Shown: positions 59,301 to 64,000 of the stretch, piece after piece
How positions within the stretch are numbered: position 1 is the stretch's first letter
Layout of the letters: each line of letters opens with the position of its first letter
NCBI RefSeq assembly: GCF_040436345.1
Contig: NC_133237.1
Span: forward strand, 25,301,749-25,365,748
DNA length: 64,000 nt
Direction: 5' to 3'
Source: Pagrus major
Taxonomy: Eukaryota > Chordata > Actinopteri > Spariformes > Sparidae
Position numbers and translations under genes: made by a program
Notes under the pieces: generated by a model
The model's input: only the letters and a program-made list of their open reading frames with translations
Told to the model about the DNA's origin: nothing
Database searches by the model: none

Positions 59301-59888
59301 CACAATAACACTCATCATTTTCAATTGCTCTAATCCTTTTATAAAAAAAATCTAATTTACATTTCAGGGTTTAAAAAGTAAAAAACACATTCCTGTGCTC
59401 TTCTGCACTTTATCTGACCTCCTCTGTCCTGACAGTAACTTGTGTTCAGTCACTAAATTTAACAAAATTGTTGATTATCACGCAGCTGCGATTAATGGAT
59501 CAGATAATAATTAAAGTACAGCTCGAATTACACCTTAAATTCAACATTTTTCACGTTTAATGCGAGAAAAGGGTCAATTAATTAACCGTTAAACGTCAAT
59601 ATAAGAAAGCTAGCCAAATAATATCAAATAAGAGGAGACAACTGAGCTAGTTACGTCGAATGAATTACAAAAAGTTGTGATAAAATGTGTAAAAACTTAA
59701 TTTTAAAGACGTGATTTTTAAAATTAATCGACCAACTGTCACATAGTTCAACGGTAACTGACCTGCTCCATGTCGCGGTCGTTCAGCAGATGAAGCTCGC
59801 GGGACTTGAAGCAGTTCTGACATTTACTTTTATTAAAAATGTTCGCTTGAAATTTGTTACACGGACTCGTCGCCTTCTCCCCCGACAT
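39362..59888 (-). CDS. mprip: Myosin phosphatase Rho-interacting protein
   Basis: About 23 exons on the - strand join in frame to roughly 1,650 aa. The N-terminus ([20 protein letters not shown]), the first PH domain (about residues 44-150), a low-complexity linker, RRARSLDRR, the second PH domain (about 400-500), [13 protein letters not shown] and the C-terminal coiled coil ([32 protein letters not shown]) all match vertebrate MPRIP. The mammalian protein binds F-actin near its N-terminus, RhoA in its middle part, and the MYPT1 subunit of myosin phosphatase through the coiled coil, linking Rho signalling to stress fibres. Start chosen: the ATG at 59888, giving the family N-terminus. One exon (47205-47351) is tentative and another may be missing between 50569 and 46512. 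The protein ends DETSP, without the longer tail known in mammals. Confidence 0.93.
41616..43682 (-). CDS. mprip: mprip giant coiled-coil exon 17
   Basis: A single 2,067-bp exon (689 codons) between TTTTCTAAAG and CTGAAG|GTGGGT, phase 0 on both sides. It is glutamate/leucine-rich with long heptad-like stretches ([48 protein letters not shown]). Because it is a phase 0/0 cassette it can be skipped without breaking the frame; skipping would yield a protein of about 960 aa, close to the size of the standard mammalian protein (about 1,030 aa). Large alternatively used exons in MPRIP are therefore the likely explanation, but splicing is not visible here. Confidence 0.85.
43786..43878 (-). CDS. mprip: mprip exon 16
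   Basis: 93 bp, phase 0/0, encoding [20 protein letters not shown] and then STAGYYQQQ; coiled-coil forming. It lies between CTCTTGAAG and CAGCAG|GTCTGA; the donor is weaker than usual. Confidence 0.8.
44297..44807 (-). CDS. mprip: mprip exon 15 (post-PH2 basic/RhoA-region)
   Basis: 511 bp, phase 2 in, phase 0 out. It contains [18 protein letters not shown], a signature of MPRIP, followed by an arginine/glutamate-rich helix ([18 protein letters not shown]) and an acidic stretch. In mammals the region around here contributes to RhoA binding. Confidence 0.92.
44989..46512 (-). CDS. mprip: mprip exons 10-14: RRARSLDRR linker and second PH domain
   Basis: The exons are 46414-46512, 45529-45585, 45366-45434, 45189-45278 and 44989-45098. 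They encode [73 protein letters not shown] and [20 protein letters not shown], an ordered PH domain ending with the invariant tryptophan in the last helix. All splice sites are GT/AG and phase 0 until the last (phase 2). Confidence 0.95.
45830..46250 (+). mobile_element. Half copy of a fold-back MITE
   Basis: ACGAGCTGTATGGAGCCATT, TCCAGCTACTTCAGTTGTTT and TGCTGTGAAGCTC match the arms of the element at 57661-58072. The second arm is missing or strongly diverged. Lies in an mprip intron. Confidence 0.6.
47205..47351 (-). CDS. mprip: Tentative mprip exon 9
   Basis: 147 bp between TTTTGGTAGCCAG and GCAGCG|GTCAGC, open in the phase-0 frame required by the exons on each side. It encodes [20 protein letters not shown] then [11 protein letters not shown], which resembles the proline-rich linker in mammalian MPRIP. 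The donor is non-ideal, so the call is provisional. Confidence 0.5.
47806..48692. mobile_element. DNA-transposon-like element, second copy
   Basis: Left end AGTCCTACCCCTC and right end GAGGGGTAGGGGT are inverted. Internal words match the element at 12446-13790 (TCATCAATGACT, CTGATGATGT, GGTGTCCTGATT). It lies in an mprip intron and has no transposase frame. Confidence 0.5.
48996..49242 (-). other. Exon-like segment of unresolved frame in an mprip intron
   Basis: On the - strand a good acceptor (CCTACAG) at 49242 and a very good donor (AAAGAG|GTGAGT) at 48996 bracket an open stretch. The frame entered from the acceptor ([20 protein letters not shown]...) meets TAA just before the donor. The frame open at the donor ([10 protein letters not shown]) is closed upstream. 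It could contain one short real exon, but I cannot place both borders. Confidence 0.35.
50569..53905 (-). CDS. mprip: mprip linker exons 6-8
   Basis: The exons are 53731-53905 ([20 protein letters not shown]..., the counterpart of the mammalian EPGPAK segment), 52290-52449 (serine/asparagine-rich) and 50569-50671 ([20 protein letters not shown]). Phases 0/1, 1/2 and 2/0 fit exactly. This is a fast-evolving, probably disordered region between the PH domains. Confidence 0.75.
51150..51320 (+). repeat. Interspersed repeat family A, 3' part
   Basis: AGCAATCCATCCAACAGTTG, TTGAGATATTTCACTTAAAA and TATCCTCTGGGGACCACGAA are diagnostic words of this fish repeat. Lies in an mprip intron. Confidence 0.65.
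53691..53717. repeat. (GT)n microsatellite
   Basis: A short GT run immediately beside mprip exon 6. Confidence 0.9.
54040..54255 (-). repeat. Interspersed repeat family A, reverse orientation
   Basis: TGGTCCGGACTGAAATATTT, CGCCCAGAGGATGAATC and AATTGGATGGATTGTCATGA are reverse complements of the family A 3' part. Confidence 0.65.
55007..55958 (-). CDS. mprip: mprip exons 2-5: first PH domain
   Basis: The exons are 55881-55958 ([20 protein letters not shown]), 55698-55763 ([20 protein letters not shown]), 55197-55348 ([20 protein letters not shown]...) and 55007-55091 ([20 protein letters not shown]). Together they form a complete PH domain and the following basic segment. For exon 4 the donor GTCGGT at 55196 was preferred over GTATAA four bases further on, because it alone restores the invariant NGW of the PH C-terminal helix. 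Confidence 0.93.
55959..57054. other. mprip intron 1, no further gene seen
   Basis: No exon-like frame with family resemblance; no strong repeat recognised. Confidence 0.45.
57055..57155 (+). repeat. Fish interspersed repeat fragment
   Basis: TCAAGTCAAGTCAAGACAAT followed by TTATTTGTACAGCGCCAAAT is a widely dispersed motif in percomorph genomes. The repeat class is not assigned. Confidence 0.55.
57661..58072. mobile_element. Fold-back MITE
   Basis: Left arm 57661-57795 and right arm 57985-58072 are inverted copies, sharing TTCTGGAGCTTCACAG, GCATTCTCCTAAACA and AAAATGGCTCCA. A half copy lies at 45830-46250. Confidence 0.7.
58080..59190. mobile_element. Composite element with inverted and direct repeats
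   Basis: 58200-58400 and 58750-58930 are inverted copies (ATCGGCCGAT, ATGATCCCTCAAATGTGGTT, TTTTACAGTTTAACAATAAA). In addition 58540-58690 and 59015-59180 are direct copies (TTTCCACCATTAA, TCAATGTCAAAA, AGAGGAAT). The pattern suggests a DNA element that was partly duplicated or nested. Lies in mprip intron 1. Confidence 0.6.
59763..59888 (-). CDS. mprip: mprip exon 1
   Basis: From ATG at 59888 to GAGCAG|GTCAGT. It encodes [20 protein letters not shown] and [20 protein letters not shown], the strongly conserved N-terminus preceding the first PH domain. 42 codons, phase 0. Confidence 0.95.
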
Positions 59889-60170
59889 GTTTCAGCCCGC
59901 GTCGCTTCTCCTCCGCCGGTCAATTATAGTCCGAACACGGTCCGCTCCGCCGCTCCGGTCCCTCCGGCATTGAATGAAGAAGAAGAAGAAGAAGAAGAAG
60001 CAGAAGAAGAAGAAGAAGAAGAAGTAGAAGGAGTAGAAGAAGAAGAGGAGGAGGAGGAGGGGGAGGGGGGGAGGCGGTTTACCCTCCACATCTGTCAAAC
60101 ACAGCGCGAGCTCTCTGTTGACTGCTGTCGTCATGGAGGCGTCATCTGACGTGACAACATCCGGTCACAG
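59889..60170 (-). promoter_or_regulatory. mprip: mprip 5' UTR / promoter with GAA repeat
   Basis: A short CpG-rich stretch lies just upstream of the ATG (59890-59970). A GAA/GAG-rich repeat follows at 59977-60078 on the + strand. The transcription start is not visible from sequence. Confidence 0.55.
59977..60078 (+). repeat. (GAA)n/(GAG)n trinucleotide repeat
   Basis: A purine-only run with few interruptions, passing from GAA to GAG and then G runs. The glutamate-rich open frame through it is an artefact. Confidence 0.9.
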
Positions 60171-62085
60171 CCTACAAAATAAAACTATCAACTGGTCTTT
60201 TAAAACTCATGAATAAATATAAATAAAACATGTGAGAGAGATATCACACAAAGTAATATCTCATTTATATATAAGCATTAAGTTATATAATTATTTATTC
60301 ACTCAATCATTTAAGCATTAGGTATTTAATTATACAATTATTTATGTTTTTGATTTTGTCCCTTAAAACCCTCCATACAGTGGGATAAAAGAATATATGT
60401 TACATTTATCAAAATAATTATAAGTATGTAAAATGAAACAAATAAGTATGAGTAATTAAATTCAGTATACATACAGTAGTCTACTCATGAGCAGCAGTAC
60501 TTACTTACTTTTTCTTTATTTTTCTTTCTTTCTTATCTGTTCACACTCTTTTAATATGTTTTATGTATCTGACTTTATGACTGAGTGGTTCTCTTGTCTG
60601 TGTTTGGGTGAGCATGCCGAGATAAATTACCATTCAATTACGTTGATATGGCAATAAAGTATTGAATCTTGAATCTAAGAGTACAGTAGCCAACTGTGTC
60701 AAGCAAAGCGACATTATAGTATGATTAGTTGCTGCGAAGTAAAAAAAAAAAAATATTAAGTTAAGTGTTTAAATGCAAAACTGTGCAATTACTAACAATA
60801 ATTGTAGACATACACTTTATTCAAGGGTGAATAAGGCATAACAGAAGAAAAAGAAATACCATTTAATATTATAAATATATAAATATACAGTATATTGATC
60901 CAAAATAAAAAATTATGTCGTTAAATTTAGTATTGTGCATGTGAAATTCTGGAAAGACAATGAAAAGATATATAAAAAAATATTGTTTCATTTCTGTACA
61001 GCAGACGCTATAAAACATTTTTATTTATATGCAATGGAAAACTTACAGAAATGCTTCATTTAAAATATCTTGTTTCAGCATAAAGTCCAAAGAAAGAGCA
61101 TTTAACATCAATGTCATTTCTTAGTTGAAGCGATAAGGTTTTGTTTGCATCTTTCAAGAAAGTGAAATCTCTAATTGGTTGTATTATTTATTTTGAAAAT
61201 ACTAACAGGAAGTGAGATGTCAGTATTGTCTAGTTTGACACTTGTGATGTTTCACAGCTTGATCTTCACAGCAGAGAACTGTTACTGAAACAGCTTTGTA
61301 GTTTGACCAGTGCAAGATATCACTGTTCTCATCACATTATTTATGACACTAATCATTAAATGTTGATATTAATAATTATCATGATAATTACAGTGTTAGT
61401 GTAGTGCTGCAGTGTCTTACTGTGACCACCGGAAGGCAGTGAATAGTCATGTTACAGTCAGCTACACCTGTGTGAAGATAAAACAGCACAAAACTGGTAA
61501 CACGTCCTGTGAAAACCTTTTATAAAATCATTATCAAATGTTGATCCAATGTCTTTATGTCACAGATCATAAAAAGAATACAACACAGACAGACACTTAA
61601 TGGATGCAAGCATTTATTCAAGGCGATGGCAGTGGCAGGGATTATACAAACTAAAAACATTTTAAAATTTCCGGCCATCCAAAACGTATAAAATACCGTG
61701 TCTGTTATTATAATTTGATATGTTCCACTTATCACACCTAAACATGAGTTTGTTTACACTGAAACAGAACAGATTGTTGGCTGCATGGACAAACCAGGTG
61801 ACGTCCAAATGGACTCAACGGTGGACAAATCTGTATATAATAATTATAATTTCATTATAAATAATGTTTTTACTTTGATACATTTTCTTCAACAGATTCA
61901 AAACATGACACAAAGAATAAAGCGTTAAAAAAATCATTCAGTAGCTTTGCTATCTACAAAACTTAAAGGTGCATTTCATGTGCATATCTGCTTTATTTTT
62001 TAAACGAGACCATGAAGACGTTTTGATTTTGTTGTTCTGATTTTGACAATAAATTGAACTGTATTGCTGGTGACGTTCATTAAAC
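60171..62085. other. AT-rich intergenic DNA, no gene seen
   Basis: No exon-like frame with support. On the - strand AATAAA at 61613-61618 (TTGAATAAATGC) could end the transcript of a gene whose stop codon lies at 63943, but this is only a possibility. Confidence 0.4.
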
Positions 62086-63172
62086 CCCGCCCCCTTAGTT
62101 ACTGTTGCTATGTCGGTTTAACCTTCCCTTCTCACGCAGGACGCACACGGTTCACAGTGACGATGTCAGCAGATTAATGATCAAAATTCAAAGTAACTCT
62201 TTAAACAATGGGTCCTTAATCTAAAGTCAAGTGGAAGACAAGAGCCGAATCTCATTTCTGTGTCCAGCTCACTTTTTTATAAATGTTCCAGCTCCTTCTG
62301 AAATGGGAATCTTGTAAACAGGGTCTTTAATAAGCTCAAAATGGTTATATTGTGTTAAAAGACTCAAAACTCAGCACCACAAAACGGGTAACAAGAGTGT
62401 TCAAAGCACCATTGTTCCGTTTAAACGTCCTGCTATGTTTGTCGGGGTTGAACATGCCCACAGACAAAGCTGCTAAAGTTAGCCTGATAGCATCCAGGAC
62501 CTGCTTCCACATGGCAGAAAAACAGCAAGCTAACATAGCATCAAATGAAGAAAAACAGCGTTGATGTTGTATTGCAGTGTTGAGCTAGCCTAGTCAGAAT
62601 TACAAGTATGATGAGAAAAAATTTTAAATCACGTGACGTTGGCTGCGGTTGCTTCAGTGTAAACATCCATTCATCAAATAACAAGCATTGAATTAAGAAA
62701 CAGCATTGCTGCTTAGCTTCAATGCTTATTAAGTTTTCAGTTTAGGATGAGGACTAACCAACGTTTTTGGCATATGAAAAGTTATCTCCCTAACCCTTAT
62801 CCCCAATTCTGAAAAAGAGCAGGATGGAGCTGCTAACGTTAGCCTGACAGAATCCAGGACTAGCTTCCACAGAGCAAAGACATACTAGCTAGCTAATTTA
62901 GTTAACCTGTAATCCCACAATCGAACTAGATTTACTGATCCGCATTACCAGCAAAGCTCAATCACTAAGCTAGTTAGCCACACATGCTAACATCTGAAGC
63001 TGAACACAGTATTATCTGCTCTCTACACTTCTGCTCCTTCTTTGCTTTTGTGAATGATATAAAAAGACACAAACTCCAAATCAAACTCTATGAGTGAGTA
63101 CTGGTCCTACCACAGCCCTAGGTACGGTTGCTAAGCTACGATTGCTCAATCGCTGTTCAGGGGGCGGGGTTT
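62086..63172. mobile_element. DNA element with GC-rich inverted ends
   Basis: Left end TTAAACCCCGCCCCCTTAG and right end, reversed, TTTAAACCCCGCCCCCTGA. Internally 62465-62535 and 62830-62900 are direct copies (GTTAGCCTGA, ATCCAGGAC, GCTTCCACA). The left end is also present alone, reversed, at 240-320. Confidence 0.55.
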
Positions 63173-63942
63173 AAAAAACGGTCCAAAAATATTAAAACCA
63201 AGAAAATCACTTTTTTATTCATATAACGTTCTGATTCAACTAATTTCCAGTGTGCATGTCCAATTTAATATATTTCTCCTCTTTAGAAACAATAAATTCA
63301 TATTTACAAAATGACCTCTGAGGCCGACAAAATGTTTATTTTCACTCTCGACCAAAAAAAGTCAACATTTGGTCTTTTTAAGCAGCACAGGTAATAGCAT
63401 CGTATATGTTTTAAGGAATATTAATATGTGACGTATCGAGGAAAATATTACTTTTGAAAAATAAATAAATAAATAAAAACTTTTTTTTTGTCTCTGGCAG
63501 CCACACAACAAACATCATGATGGCTTCTCAAATCTAGATCTTGTGCTCAGGAGGGAAATCTAAACATTTGACTGTTGTTTTTTTCTCATGTAGTGCATAT
63601 TGATAGACAGCTACACTGGCGTTGTCAGGCAGTATTAGTTTAGGGTTTAAGTAAGATACATGTCACATTCATTCTACTACAAATGTAATGAATACTACAG
63701 TATTTCTTTTAAATTCAGAGTAAGTTCACTGTGTGAGTATTAGGCTTAAGCTGGGAGTTAGATATTCAGTACTGAAGAGACACACACTGCAGTCCAGTTT
63801 GTTAAGTAGAAGATGTAGTAAAAGTCTTTTCCAGGTCTAGTCTCTAAGGACACGTTCACAACATTCAGAGGAGTAAAAAGAAAACTGACTGAACCCAAGC
63901 TGACGAACAGAAAGGAGGAAGGAGATGCTGACGTCTGTGCTT
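63173..63942. other. Probable 3' UTR or intergenic DNA
   Basis: AT-rich, no repeat recognised. If the right-edge frame is a real terminal exon, this is its 3' UTR. Confidence 0.35.
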
Positions 63943-64000
63943 TCAAAACTCGTGTCTGTGATACATGTCTGGGTCGTAGTATTTGGTGACCACCACTCTG
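63943..64000 (-). CDS. Possible C-terminal end of an unidentified gene (partial)
   Basis: The last bases of the window, read on the - strand, are open and give RVVVTKYYDPDMYHRHEF followed by TGA. The residue pattern looks protein-like, but 18 codons are weak evidence and I do not recognise the family. The rest of the gene would lie beyond the window. Confidence 0.35.
   Translation of the reverse strand, partial: RVVVTKYYDPDMYHRHEF

Noticed and set aside
59790-60149. 119-codon frame with a long glutamate run
   Set aside because: GAA repeat read in frame, antisense to mprip exon 1 and its 5' region.
1-64000. tRNA or rRNA genes
   Set aside because: No cloverleaf-forming segment with recognisable A and B boxes and no ribosomal core motif was seen by eye on either strand; a dedicated scan was not possible.

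Overview
The window is vertebrate nuclear DNA, most likely from a spiny-rayed (percomorph) teleost. Coding sequence is split into short exons with GT/AG borders. The introns and intergenic DNA carry several short interspersed repeat families and miniature DNA transposons of the kind common in such genomes. No bacterial, viral, CRISPR or tRNA features are visible.

Three genes are well supported. (1) On the + strand, an SBK1-like serine/threonine kinase has three coding exons (8215-8386, 14125-14327, 15333-16163; 401 aa). (2) On the - strand, a RAI1/TCF20-family protein with a C-terminal extended PHD finger has four coding exons (35915 down to 32151; 720 aa) and a CpG-rich untranslated first exon near 37.7 kb. 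(3) On the - strand, mprip (myosin phosphatase Rho-interacting protein) has about 23 exons from 59888 down to 39362, roughly 1,650 aa, with two PH domains and a long coiled coil. A fourth, unidentified - strand gene may just enter the window at the right edge (stop codon at 63943-63945). In human, MPRIP and RAI1 both lie in 17p11.2, so finding the second and third genes together fits old conserved synteny.

Layout: 1-8.1 kb is upstream DNA with repeats and a candidate 5' exon; 8.2-16.8 kb is sbk1-like; 16.8-19.0 kb is unremarkable; 19.0-24.7 kb is a 5.7-kb minisatellite whose orientation flips near 19.57 kb; 24.7-32.1 kb is repeat-rich intergenic DNA with two hAT-like elements, one with a perfect 8-bp target duplication; 32.1-38 kb is the RAI1-like gene; 39.3-60 kb is mprip; 60-64 kb holds another DNA element and the right-edge coding tail.

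I see no operon-like or defence-like system. The most unusual structures are the inverted, strand-asymmetric minisatellite array, the short RAI1-like protein with apparent SUMO-interacting motifs, and a partial duplication of the mprip 3' end inside the neighbouring gene's intron. Exon borders were placed by eye from splice consensus, reading frame and remembered family sequence; no alignment or database search was run.
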